The translations under genes were made by a program, and so were the position numbers. From Desulfobulbaceae bacterium (lineage in GTDB: Bacteria; Desulfobacterota; Desulfobulbia; Desulfobulbales; SURF-16): a stretch of DNA of 56,241 nt. The notes under the pieces were generated by a model, which made no database searches, was not told the origin of the DNA, and was given only the letters and a program-made list of their open reading frames with translations. The DNA lies in the NCBI GenBank assembly GCA_024637145.1, contig JAGXFQ010000031.1, positions 1-56,241 on the forward strand. The letters are read 5' to 3'. Shown here piece by piece: positions 39,900 through 48,365 of this stretch (position 1 is its first letter; the number at the start of each line of letters is the position of its first letter).

Positions 39900-42413
39900 A
39901 TGGGTGCTGCCAATATGAAGAAAATGACATTGCCGGTCAGGGGCATGCACTGCGCCTCTTGTTCGGCCCGCATTGAAAAGGTTGTCGGCGGCCTGGATGG
40001 GGTGGAAGAGTGTACCGTCAATCTGGCCTCGGAGACCATGAATGTCGAGTTTGATGAGGCGCGCCTATCTCTGGAAGCCCTTGCCCACCAGGTGAAAGAG
40101 CTCGGCTTTGAGCTCGTTTTGAGTCGGGATCTGCGGCAGGAGGTTGTCCTTGAGATTCAAGGGATGAGCTGCGCCTCCTGTTCAAGCCGGATAGAAAAGG
40201 TGGTGGGTGGTCTGCCCGGGGTGTCTGTCTGTTCCGTGAACCTGGCCACTGAAAAGGCCAGGGTGGTCTTTGCGGCGGATCTGGTTCGGGTCCGTGATCT
40301 TATCCAGACCATCAAGGAGCTCGGGTTCAGTGCCACCGTCAGCCAGGTGGAGGGGCGCTCCTCCTTTGCCGAAAAGCAGAAGGAGAACCGGCAAAGATTA
40401 CGGGCAATGGTCCGCCGTCTCTGGCCCGCTCTTTTTCTGGCCCTGCTGGTCATGGTTTTTTCCATGAGCGAAATGGTGGGCATCTCCCTGCCTGCGGCCG
40501 TCACGCCGGGGCAGCATCCCTTCCGCTATGCCCTTATCCAGTTTCTCCTGGTTGTGCCGGTGCTCTGGCTGGGCAGGAATTTTTATCTCATCGGCATTCC
40601 CGCCCTGTTCCGCCGGGCTCCCAATATGGATTCCCTCATTGCCCTGGGCACCGGCGCCGCCTTTATCTATTCCACCTGGAATCTTATCGAAATAGGAATG
40701 GGCATTGAGCCGTTCCACAAGGCCCATGATCTCTATTTTGAGTCGGCCGCCATGCTCATCGCCCTGGTCTCCCTGGGCAAGTATCTTGAGGCCCGCTCAA
40801 AGCTGAAAACCTCTGATGCCATCAGTAAACTGATGGCGCTGACTCCGGACACCGCCACCCTGCTCAAGGATGGTGAGCAGATAAAAATTCTGGCCGCGGA
40901 AATTGTCAAAGGGGACCACATCCTGGTCCGCCCCGGCGACAGGGTGGCCGTGGACGGGTTGGTGAAAAGCGGCGAATCAGCGGTGGATGAGTCCATGCTC
41001 ACCGGCGAAAGCATTGCCCTGAAGAAAGGGCCTGGTGATCGGCTCTATGGGGGTACTTTGAACAAGAATGGTGCCCTTACGGTGGTGGCCGACAAGGTGG
41101 GTGAGGAGACCATGGTGGCCCGGATCATCCGGCTGGTGGAGGATGCCCAGGGCTCCAAGGCGCCCATCGCCAATCTGGCTGATCGGATCAGCCTCTATTT
41201 TGTGCCCACGGTCATGGTCATTGCTCTGGTGGCCGGCCTCTCCTGGTACTTCGTGGGCCAGGCCGATTTCACCTTTGCCCTGCGCATTTTCATTGCCGTT
41301 CTTGTCATTGCCTGTCCCTGCGCCATGGGTCTGGCAACCCCTACCTCAATCATGGTGGGTACCGGTCGCGGCGCTCAGCTCGGGGTGTTGGTGAAAAACG
41401 GCGGGGCTTTGGAGATGGCCCAGAAGGTGCAAACCATCATCTTTGATAAGACCGGAACCCTGACCCATGGCAGGCCGTCCCTCACCGATTTCCTGCACTT
41501 TTCCCGGCAATTTGATCGCGAGACCCTCCTGGCCCTCTTGGCTTCGGCGGAAAGCAGCTCCGAACATCCCCTGGCCGAGGCCCTGGTCAATTATGTGCGC
41601 CAAAAACAGCTGCCCTTTTCCGCGCCTCTGGCTTTCCAGGCCGTCCCGGGGCGGGGTATTGAGGCGCAGGTCTCCTGCGGGCAGCAGAGCTGCGCCCTGC
41701 TGCTGGGGAATGTGACCCTGATGCAGGAGAGAGAGGTGGGGGGGCTCTCAGTGGAGATCATCGCCCAGGCGGCAGAGCTCTCCGCTGCCGGTAAAACCGC
41801 CCTCTACCTCTCCATAAACGGCGAGCTGCAGGCCCTGGTGGGGGTTGCCGACCATATCAAGAGTGAGACGCCGGCCACCATCAGGAAACTGCGGGCCATG
41901 GGCCTTGAGGTGGTGATGCTCACCGGGGATAATGAGAAAACAGCCCAGGCCATAGCCGCTGAAGCCGGCATTGACCGGGTCATTGCCGGGGTGCTTCCCG
42001 ACCATAAGGCCCAGGAGGTGAAAAGACTTCAGGAGGAGGGGAGGGTGGTGGCCATGGTGGGTGACGGCATCAATGATGCCCCGGCCCTGGCCACCGCTGA
42101 TCTGGGCATTGCCATGGGCACTGGCATCGATGTGGCCATTGAATCAGGGGATGTGGTGTTGATGAAGGGCAATCTGGATGGCGTGGTCACGGCCCTTGCC
42201 TTGAGCAGAGCCACCATGACCAATATCAAGCAGAATCTCTTCTGGGCCTTTGCCTATAATATTATAGGTATTCCGGTGGCAGCGGGTGTCTTGTATATTT
42301 TCGGTGGACCCACTTTGAATCCGATGCTTGCCGGGGCTGCCATGGCGCTCAGCTCTGTGTCGGTGGTAACAAATGCCCTGCGCCTCCGTTTTTTTACGTC
42401 GCCGCAGGTTTGA
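39900..42413 (+). CDS. copA: Copper-exporting P1B-type ATPase (CopA)
   Basis: An 837-aa P-type ATPase. Two N-terminal HMA domains carry GMHCASCSARIEK (about residues 15-27) and GMSCASCSSRIEK (about 89-101). The transport motif is CPCAMGLATP in the sixth membrane helix, the phosphorylation site is DKTGTLT and the hinge is GDGINDAPAL. CPC with these features predicts Cu(I) export at the inner membrane. It lies divergent from CopZ. No CueR, CopY or CsoR-like regulator is seen in the window, so regulation must come from elsewhere. An ATG five codons later could also be the start. Confidence 0.94.
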   Translation: MGAANMKKMTLPVRGMHCASCSARIEKVVGGLDGVEECTVNLASETMNVEFDEARLSLEALAHQVKELGFELVLSRDLRQEVVLEIQGMSCASCSSRIEKVVGGLPGVSVCSVNLATEKARVVFAADLVRVRDLIQTIKELGFSATVSQVEGRSSFAEKQKENRQRLRAMVRRLWPALFLALLVMVFSMSEMVGISLPAAVTPGQHPFRYALIQFLLVVPVLWLGRNFYLIGIPALFRRAPNMDSLIALGTGAAFIYSTWNLIEIGMGIEPFHKAHDLYFESAAMLIALVSLGKYLEARSKLKTSDAISKLMALTPDTATLLKDGEQIKILAAEIVKGDHILVRPGDRVAVDGLVKSGESAVDESMLTGESIALKKGPGDRLYGGTLNKNGALTVVADKVGEETMVARIIRLVEDAQGSKAPIANLADRISLYFVPTVMVIALVAGLSWYFVGQADFTFALRIFIAVLVIACPCAMGLATPTSIMVGTGRGAQLGVLVKNGGALEMAQKVQTIIFDKTGTLTHGRPSLTDFLHFSRQFDRETLLALLASAESSSEHPLAEALVNYVRQKQLPFSAPLAFQAVPGRGIEAQVSCGQQSCALLLGNVTLMQEREVGGLSVEIIAQAAELSAAGKTALYLSINGELQALVGVADHIKSETPATIRKLRAMGLEVVMLTGDNEKTAQAIAAEAGIDRVIAGVLPDHKAQEVKRLQEEGRVVAMVGDGINDAPALATADLGIAMGTGIDVAIESGDVVLMKGNLDGVVTALALSRATMTNIKQNLFWAFAYNIIGIPVAAGVLYIFGGPTLNPMLAGAAMALSSVSVVTNALRLRFFTSPQV

Positions 42414-42423
42414 CCTGGCCGCA

Positions 42424-42798
42424 TTAAGAGGTGCAGATTTTTGTTAATTGCTCTGGGCTGAGCGGCCGGCCAAATTCCATGCCGAGGCGGAAAGGGAGCT
42501 CTTCCCCGTTTATCTTTTTGTTAAACCATTTGGTTTCGACAGGCAGAATGAGCTCCTCATCATCGAGATAGAAGACGATGGCCAGATTGAACTGGTCAGA
42601 TTCCATGGGGGCATAGGCCAGATGTCGACGCTCCGTGATGATTTGTGCCAGGGCCAGGCTGGCCCCGTGGCAGGAGATGTCGAAAAGTTGGCCGTGGATC
42701 CGTTTGGTCATGGCGTTCTGGCCCTTTCTATCGCTTAGAAAAAGACTTGCCTTGCCGCGACAGGAAAAGCGATTTTCTCGAGTCTGTTCTTTTGTCAT
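42424..42798 (-). CDS. PilZ domain protein
   Basis: A 124-aa single-domain protein. RENRFSCRG provides the RxxxR arm and DISCHGASL the (D/N)xSxxG motif, which together bind cyclic di-GMP in PilZ domains. The rest follows the PilZ beta-barrel pattern (ELILPVETKWFNK, FRLGMEF). Its ATG overlaps the TGA of the upstream Prs-family gene on the same strand, so the pair is translationally coupled. The tie between a nucleotide-precursor enzyme and a c-di-GMP receptor is unexplained. Confidence 0.8.
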   Translation of the reverse strand: MTKEQTRENRFSCRGKASLFLSDRKGQNAMTKRIHGQLFDISCHGASLALAQIITERRHLAYAPMESDQFNLAIVFYLDDEELILPVETKWFNKKINGEELPFRLGMEFGRPLSPEQLTKICTS

Positions 42799-43727
42799 CA
42801 ATCCCTGATCCTGAGTTGTTTGCTGATGGCCCTTGCCAGCAAGGGAGCCACCGAATAGATGTCAAGCAGGTCGTCACTCTTACGGCCTGGGAAGGTGTCA
42901 GCACCGATTATTTTCTTTATGCCGCTTTCCTGCAGCCGTTTCCGGCTTTCCCCCGCCAGGACAAGATGGGTGGCAAAGAGGATGACATCGGTGGCCCCGG
43001 CATCCCGGCAGCGCTGGCTCGTCTGGATAATGGAACCACCGGTGCGAATCATATCGTCACAGATAATGGCTGTCTTCCCCTCCACCACGCTGGCTACCTG
43101 GCCCACCATGGTTTTGTCCATGGCATAGCGGTCTTTATCCGCGGCAGTATGGGCAACCCCGAGTTGGCCTGCCAGCCGGGCAACCCATTTTGAACGGCCA
43201 TAATCAGGGGAAACAAGGACATAATCGTCGATATGTAGGGAACGAATTTTCTCCACTATCAGGGCATCGGTCTGCAGGTGGAGGGTGTGGATCTCTCCAC
43301 CGTGGGCATTGAGTACCGCCTCTGAGTGAAGATCGACAAAGGCGGCAAAATGGGGCCTGGCCCGGAAGATCTGTCTGGTTCTGGTAATACCCTTGGGAAT
43401 TTCCTGGATGCCAGGCTTGGCCTGCTCCATGGTCGAATAGCCCAGATAGGGAATGACCACGTTGACGCTGTGGGCCATATAGTGATGACAGCCGTCAATG
43501 AGATCTATCAGTTCCAGGAGGGCACTGTCATCAGGGGTGGCGGCGATGATGACCATTTCTTTACCGGTGATGTCGCGGGGAAAGGCATGATAGACCTCAC
43601 CATCGGTGAACTTTTTTTTCTCCATGGCCTGGAAAGAGCAATCAAGGAGATCAGCCACCTTGTGGGCCAGGGGTTCTGAGGCGCCATTGGCCACGACTAT
43701 GAGATTGGTTCGAGATTTTTTTTGCAT
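42798..43727 (-). CDS. prs: Ribose-phosphate pyrophosphokinase family protein (divergent)
   Basis: A 309-aa PRPP synthetase family member. VANGASEPLAHKVADLL replaces the usual phosphate-binding start, KFTDGEV matches the ATP-loop block, DLHS matches the D(L/H)H metal-binding block, and CDDMIRTGGSI is the PRPP signature. Length is normal for Prs. The spacing and some substitutions (for example VSPDYGRSKW) suggest a divergent subgroup, possibly not the housekeeping enzyme. I start at the ATG before the homology; a GTG 19 codons upstream is open. It is the first gene of a two-gene unit with the PilZ protein. Confidence 0.82.
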   Translation of the reverse strand: MQKKSRTNLIVVANGASEPLAHKVADLLDCSFQAMEKKKFTDGEVYHAFPRDITGKEMVIIAATPDDSALLELIDLIDGCHHYMAHSVNVVIPYLGYSTMEQAKPGIQEIPKGITRTRQIFRARPHFAAFVDLHSEAVLNAHGGEIHTLHLQTDALIVEKIRSLHIDDYVLVSPDYGRSKWVARLAGQLGVAHTAADKDRYAMDKTMVGQVASVVEGKTAIICDDMIRTGGSIIQTSQRCRDAGATDVILFATHLVLAGESRKRLQESGIKKIIGADTFPGRKSDDLLDIYSVAPLLARAISKQLRIRD

Positions 43728-44272
43728 AATATCCAAAAGAATCGGAAAGATGTCACTATAACCTAAAATAAAAAAAGAGTTCACTAAAATGAGATGAAGG
43801 AGGAAATTTGCCCATCTAAACCCTCTGGCGCTGCTTTTTTCTGGGTTTTAACGCTTTTTTTGGCAACGATTCTTTTCCTGGTCAAGGGGGTAAGTGGTGG
43901 AGAAATCTTCCCCGCTCTTTTATGGCAATGCCCTTATCTTGACCGGCAGGGGTATTTGTTGAGCAGGCTCCTCTGGATTTGAGCGGACCTTTGCCTGGCC
44001 CCAAAAACGGGCAAGAAGGAGGTGGAAAAAATCAGGACTTCAACAAAGGAGCTAAAGAGGCCTCTGCAAAAAGGGTAAACAAAATGGAGAAGGCTCTGTG
44101 CAGCGCCTTTCTGCTCCAGGAAAAACATTATTTTTCTCAACTCAGGGGATGGTACCCTATTACTGATTGTAAGTACTTTATTAAAATAATAACATAGGGT
44201 TTACAAGGTCAGCAAGCAGGGAACTGATTGTTTTTTTTACCTATCCCCTTAAAAATAAAGGAGAAGCAGCCC
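43728..44272. other. Intergenic region upstream of the selenoprotein gene
   Basis: No coding region is convincing; a 62-codon open frame at 43794 with one hydrophobic segment lacks a good ribosome-binding site. TTGTAA (44167-44172) and TAACAT (44190-44195) with a 17-bp spacing could be a weak promoter for the selenoprotein gene, and CCCTAT/ATAGGG flank this segment as an inverted pair. The minus-strand promoter of the Prs gene should also lie here. Confidence 0.35.
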
Positions 44273-44491
44273 ATGAAAGTTGTTATTACCTATTGTTCGA
44301 AATGAAACTATAAACCTCGTGCTTCCAGTTTGGAAGACGAACTGCGGGACCTCTTTGGCGCTGAGGTGGAACTGATCGCCAGCTCTGGTGGTGTTTTTGA
44401 GGTGGATGTTGACGGGAAAAACATCTTTTCCAAAAAGTCCTTGAGCCGTTTTCCTGAAGAGGGCGAGATCGCTGCACTGCTGAAGGGTTGA
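44273..44491 (+). CDS. SelW/Rdx-family selenoprotein with in-frame UGA
   Basis: A 72-aa protein read through TGA at 44303-44305 (codon 11). The start MKVVITYCSKU gives CxxU (Cys8, Sec11), the redox motif of SelW/SelT/SelH (Rdx) proteins, and the remaining frame stays open to TGA at 44489-44491. The second half, FEVDVDGKNIFSKKSLSRFPEEGEI, is the typical Rdx thioredoxin-like ending (G..(I/V)FSK...RFP..GE). AAAGGAG lies 9-10 nt before the ATG. A SECIS-like hairpin starts 13 nt after the UGA. Automated gene finding would miss it. It is a probable thiol redox protein; a selB/selC system in the genome is required and is typical of sulfate-reducing Deltaproteobacteria. Confidence 0.9.
44318..44339 (+). 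promoter_or_regulatory. SECIS-like hairpin for the selenocysteine codon
   Basis: CTTCC (44322-44326) pairs with GGAAG (44332-44336) around the loop AGTTT, and outside a bulged G the stem continues as CGT/ACG. The loop contains GU, as in bacterial SECIS elements recognised by SelB, and lies about 22 nt after the UGA, within the range known for them. It sits within the coding sequence. Confidence 0.7.
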
Positions 44492-44563
44492 GTGCTGCCA
44501 TCTGCTGTTGCAAGTCAAGATCTCAGCCCTGACTGCAGGGGAGCATAAAAATAACCAAGGTCA

Positions 44564-44612
44564 CCAGGAAGCGGCAATAAGCCTTTTGTCTGGGGAATTG
44601 GGGGCTTCCTGG
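44564..44612. repeat. Inverted repeat between selenoprotein and histidine kinase genes
   Basis: CCAGGAAGC (44564-44572) and GCTTCCTGG (44604-44612) are perfectly complementary with a 31-nt loop. It could be a terminator for the selenoprotein gene or an operator for the kinase gene. The rest of the spacer 44492-44776 shows no gene. Confidence 0.5.
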
Positions 44613-44776
44613 ACCAGGGGAGTTTCTCTTCAAGGAGATCAACAGGATCTTCTTGGTGCTCTCACAAAGTCCATGGCACGGTTTTTAGTGGCTCCTGAAG
44701 CGAGAAATCCGCACGATTTTTTCAGCACTGGGCATGTTGTTTTTTCATGATATTTTTTTGGGGAGACTCTCTGCCC

Positions 44777-46234
44777 ATGAACATCGGCACCAAAAAAGAT
44801 GAAGACCCCCATTCCTTGCTATGGGCGGCTGTTCTGGCTGTTGTGGGCTGGACGTTCCTCTGTCTGGTGTCCGGATATTTTTATGTGTCCACTGAAAAGA
44901 GCCGGACCTTGGAACTGGCCCGCAAAGAGGCCCTCACCGTTTTTGACAAGGACCAGGCCTTCCGCCATTGGGCCACCAGTCATGGCCGTGTTTATGTGCC
45001 CCTAACCAAAGATACCCAGCCAAATCCCGCCTTGAGTCATGTGCCGGAACGGGACATTATCACGCAAAGGGGCGTCCGGTTCACCATGCTTGATCCTGCC
45101 TCTATGATGCGTCAGATCATGGACAAATATGAGGAGCTCTATGGCGTCAAGTGCCGGATAACGACTCTTGATCTCTTGGCTGTGGATAAAGATAATGGCC
45201 CGGCTGAATGGGCGCAAAGGGCCCGTGAAAAGTTTGAGCAGGGTGTTCCGGAACACGTTGAGGTGATTGACGAGGGGGGCCATTCCTGGTTTCGCCTCAT
45301 CAGGCCGCTGGCCATGGAGGAATCCTGTCTTAAATGCCATGCCGCCCAGGGTGAAGCCCTGGGCGAGGCGCTGAGTGGAGTGGAGGTTGCGGTTTCCCTC
45401 ACCCCTTACCTGGCCATGGAGTCCAGGTCCTTATGGGTTATTTACCTGACCCATGGTTTTTTCTGGCTTTTTGGTCTGTTGGTGGTGGCCGGGGCCTTTG
45501 GGCATGGTAAGAGGCGGATGGCAGAAAGAAGGGCCCACAACCTGGAGATTGCGGATAGTTTTCAAAAGATAAAATTCTTTGCCTACTCCGTCTCCCATGA
45601 TCTGAAAAATCCCGTAGTAGCCATCCATGGTCTGAGTAAAAGGCTGGAGAGGAAATATGGCAATCTTCTGGGGGACAAGGGTAATCAATATTGCCGGCAG
45701 ATTGTGAGTTCGGCAGAGCAGATCAGCAAGCTTGTGGATCAGATTAATACCTATATCTCAACAAAAGAACAGCCCCTTGATGTGGAAGTAATTGATCTCA
45801 AAGATATCTTTGCCCAGGTACGGCAGGAACACCTCCGGGCCCTGGCCCGGAGGTCTATCCAGTGGCGCGAGCCTGAACATGTGCCCGCGGTATCTGCCGA
45901 CCGGTTGGCCCTTTTGCGGGTATTCAGGAATTTTATCGATAATGCCCTGAAGTATGGCGGAGAGGGGCTGGGGAATATTGAAATAGCCTATGCGGATGAC
46001 CCCCACTATCACATCTTTTCCGTGCATAATGATGGCGCCTCTCTCACCCCCGAGGCGTGTCGGAAGGTCTTTGAGCTCTTTAGCCGCGAGGTGAGCAATC
46101 AGAGTATCTCCGGCAGTGGCCTGGGCCTTGCTATTGTCAAGGAAATTGCTGAACTGCATGCCGGCAAGGTGTGGAGCGAATCCATTGGGGATAACGGCGT
46201 TACTTTTTATTTTGCCATCGCAAAGAAGCTGTAG
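44777..46234 (+). CDS. Membrane histidine kinase with a haem-binding DUF3365-type sensor
   Basis: A 485-aa sensor kinase. An N-terminal helix (about residues 14-34), then a periplasmic DUF3365/Tll0287-type domain containing CLKCH at 184-188, a c-type haem attachment site, then a second helix (about 219-240). The cytoplasmic part has the dimerisation box SVSHDLKNP (His274) and an HATPase domain with FIDNALKYGG, the G1 box less typical, and GSGLGLAIVKEIAELH. It probably senses redox state or a gas in the periplasm. GGGGAG lies about 11 nt before this ATG. No response-regulator gene is adjacent, so it is an orphan kinase. Confidence 0.9.
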   Translation: MNIGTKKDEDPHSLLWAAVLAVVGWTFLCLVSGYFYVSTEKSRTLELARKEALTVFDKDQAFRHWATSHGRVYVPLTKDTQPNPALSHVPERDIITQRGVRFTMLDPASMMRQIMDKYEELYGVKCRITTLDLLAVDKDNGPAEWAQRAREKFEQGVPEHVEVIDEGGHSWFRLIRPLAMEESCLKCHAAQGEALGEALSGVEVAVSLTPYLAMESRSLWVIYLTHGFFWLFGLLVVAGAFGHGKRRMAERRAHNLEIADSFQKIKFFAYSVSHDLKNPVVAIHGLSKRLERKYGNLLGDKGNQYCRQIVSSAEQISKLVDQINTYISTKEQPLDVEVIDLKDIFAQVRQEHLRALARRSIQWREPEHVPAVSADRLALLRVFRNFIDNALKYGGEGLGNIEIAYADDPHYHIFSVHNDGASLTPEACRKVFELFSREVSNQSISGSGLGLAIVKEIAELHAGKVWSESIGDNGVTFYFAIAKKL

Positions 46235-46267
46235 CGGCTCGGTCACCCTTTCTCTGGCTTGTTTGTC

Positions 46268-47071
46268 TTACTGGATATGGCGCTGGGATATTTTTGCCAG
46301 CATGCAGGCCAGGCCTGCACCTAACCTGTACATGGAATCTATCGGCAGGTTGGCTGCGGCAGTTGTGTCATACAGGATCTGCAGTTTGGATGGCAGGTCT
46401 TCTTCCGGCTGCCAGTAACAGATGAGGATGGGCAGTTTGGGATAGGGAAAAAGCTGCACCACAATATCCGCATCAAAATGGTGGGCAGGTTGCTGGCCGC
46501 TGAAGATATCAATGAGATCGGCAAAGAGCTCGGGATGGCGGTCTGCCAGGTGCTTGAGGGGTTTTTCGCAGCGCTGCAGATAAAGGGGATTCCATTCGCC
46601 GCCGCCAGGCAGGTCGCGGAAGGATACCCAGTCGCCGGTGGGCGTTGTCCCCTTGCCGCGTAAGAGATAGTTGAGCAGGGGCACGGTAAACCAGGCGTTG
46701 GTGTGGCAGAGGGAGGTGACCTTGCCCCTGCTGTTGATCTCAAATTTATTGCCCAGGCAATTGATACGTATTTTGTCCTTTTCCAGCACCCCTCCGCACC
46801 GCTGCGCTGCTTCGGCAAGATCGAGGTTCGCCACCTGGGCCTCCAAAATGGCCATGGCTTCATTCTCTTCCTGCTCCAGGCCCCCCCGGGAAGGCATCTT
46901 CCCTTGGTTGGTGTCAAGAATATTTTGGGCCAGATGGGGGCAGGCCTCCAGGCGCTTGTCGCCCTTGATGACCGCGGCGGCAAAGGCCAGGCAGGAGGGC
47001 AGGCCGCACTGTCTGCAGTTGGTCTGGGGCAGAAGCTTATAGAGTTCCAGGGGGGATTTAAAGAGGGTCAT
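46268..47071 (-). CDS. DUF3786 protein with an N-terminal [4Fe-4S] motif
   Basis: A 267-aa protein. The N-terminal CRQCGLPSCLAFA...EACPHLA (cysteines at about residues 19, 22, 27 and 44) is the 4Fe-4S motif of corrinoid/Fe-S proteins such as the CODH/ACS gamma subunit. The main body from about residue 75 (KIRINCLGNKFEINSRG..., FRDLPGGGEWNP, HHFDADIVVQLFPYPKLPILICYW) matches DUF3786. The combination is common in anaerobes using corrinoid proteins. Function is unknown; a corrinoid- or CO-related redox role is likely only by association. It is convergent with the kinase gene. Confidence 0.78.
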   Translation of the reverse strand: MTLFKSPLELYKLLPQTNCRQCGLPSCLAFAAAVIKGDKRLEACPHLAQNILDTNQGKMPSRGGLEQEENEAMAILEAQVANLDLAEAAQRCGGVLEKDKIRINCLGNKFEINSRGKVTSLCHTNAWFTVPLLNYLLRGKGTTPTGDWVSFRDLPGGGEWNPLYLQRCEKPLKHLADRHPELFADLIDIFSGQQPAHHFDADIVVQLFPYPKLPILICYWQPEEDLPSKLQILYDTTAAANLPIDSMYRLGAGLACMLAKISQRHIQ

Positions 47072-47111
47072 TCCAGCCTATTTCGGGTTGGGGTTGAGAC
47101 AAAAGGAGGTG

Positions 47112-48365
47112 CTAAAATTCTTCAACAGCGCGGGTTATCTTGAAATAATTTGCAAAAACCTCGGTGCGGGCTGCCACGTAGCTGTTTTTGGCCCTTGCCA
47201 GGTTGGCAATGGCATCCAGGAGGTCCGACTCTTTTTCAAGACCCTCCTGATATTTCAGGCGGGTGATGCGCAGGTTCTCTTTGGCCTGGTCAATACTGGT
47301 CTGGGCCACGGCGGCAGTGGCCACGCTGACCTCATAATCAAAAAAGAGATTGGTCAATTCGGTCTCCAGCCCCTTTTTTAACTCCCGGAGCTGGGCGCTG
47401 ACACTCTTTTTTTCACTGCGGGCCCTGCTGATTTTGGCCTGTCTGGCAAAGCCGTCAAAGAGGGTGAAGCTCACCACTGCCTGGGCGCGCAGCTCTTCAT
47501 CGTAATAGGTGCCGTCACCGCTGATATAATCGTCTTCATATTTTCGGTAGCTGCCGCTGATATCAAGTTGCGGATAGCGCTCGCCCTGGGCCGCCTTGAC
47601 CTCCAGGGTAACAGCTTTTGCCAGTTCTTCAAGGGTCTTGATCTCGCTGCGCTGGGCCAGCATGTCTGCCTGGTAGCTTGTCTTATCGGCCAGGTGCGGC
47701 AGCTGATCGAACTCCGCAAAGTCAAGCTCGGCCAGAACGAGCTGCTGCTGGGTCTCAAAGATGAGGCGCTGCAGGCTCTTGGCCAGTTCGGCCTCTGCCT
47801 TTTTGACCATGATAACGGCATTATCCAGATCAACCTGGAAGCGCAGCAGCTGGTTTTTTTCAATAAGGCCCACCGAGTAGCGGTTGCGGGCATCCTCATG
47901 GAGCCTTTGCAGGGTGGCGTGGGACTCACGGGCCACCAGCAGGCTGCTTTGGCGGCTGAAGATATCAACATAACGCAGGGCAACACGCATCTGGATGTCC
48001 TGCTTGATGGCCTGCAGTTTATAGTTCTGCGCCTTTTCCAGGAGGCGGGCCGAGCGCAGGTTGTAGTAGTCGTAAAAGCCGGAAAAGAGGTTCCAGGTGA
48101 TAAGGCCCTGGGCCACCGAGTTTTCCCGGACCTCACCCAGCCGGTTGCTGTCATTCAGGGAGTTGACGGTGTAGGAGGCGCCCACAGTGGGCAGAAAGCG
48201 GCTGCCGGCAATGGTGACATCCTGACTGCTCTTGTCCAGTTCAGCCTCATACTGCTCGATAATATTGCGGTTGGCCATGGCGCTCTGCTGCAGTTCAACG
48301 AGGCTTACGCCATGGCAGGGCAGGGCCATGATCATGAAGATGATGAAGAGGCTTGCGGTTTTCAT
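47112..48365 (-). CDS. TolC-family outer-membrane efflux protein
   Basis: A 417-aa outer-membrane channel subunit. A signal peptide precedes SLVELQQSAMANRNIIEQYEAEL. Two repeats of long coiled-coil helices are visible, with the typical pairs VALRYVDIFSRQS...RYSVGLIEKNQLLRFQ and VAQTSIDQAKENLRITRLKYQEGLEKESDLLDA. It should be the outer-membrane tunnel of the tripartite pump. It starts 4 nt inside the end of the RND gene (ATGA), so it is the last gene of the marR-adaptor-RND-TolC operon. Confidence 0.88.
   Translation of the reverse strand: MKTASLFIIFMIMALPCHGVSLVELQQSAMANRNIIEQYEAELDKSSQDVTIAGSRFLPTVGASYTVNSLNDSNRLGEVRENSVAQGLITWNLFSGFYDYYNLRSARLLEKAQNYKLQAIKQDIQMRVALRYVDIFSRQSSLLVARESHATLQRLHEDARNRYSVGLIEKNQLLRFQVDLDNAVIMVKKAEAELAKSLQRLIFETQQQLVLAELDFAEFDQLPHLADKTSYQADMLAQRSEIKTLEELAKAVTLEVKAAQGERYPQLDISGSYRKYEDDYISGDGTYYDEELRAQAVVSFTLFDGFARQAKISRARSEKKSVSAQLRELKKGLETELTNLFFDYEVSVATAAVAQTSIDQAKENLRITRLKYQEGLEKESDLLDAIANLARAKNSYVAARTEVFANYFKITRAVEEF

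Noticed and set aside
39712..39918. Small Cys-rich open frame before copA (HCSSCQEEAC and CC)
   Set aside because: It overlaps the copA start, lacks a convincing ribosome-binding site and has no recognised homologue; the cysteines could suggest metal binding, but support is too weak.
43794..43982. 62-codon open frame with one hydrophobic segment
   Set aside because: No ribosome-binding site in the right position, no family, and it overlaps the likely prs promoter.
44303..44305. TGA as a true stop codon
   Set aside because: The downstream frame continues with an Rdx-like sequence and a SECIS-type hairpin follows, so recoding is more likely than a 10-codon peptide.
44508..44750. Open frame between selenoprotein and kinase
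   Set aside because: It lacks any family resemblance and covers the inverted repeat; composition is like non-coding DNA.
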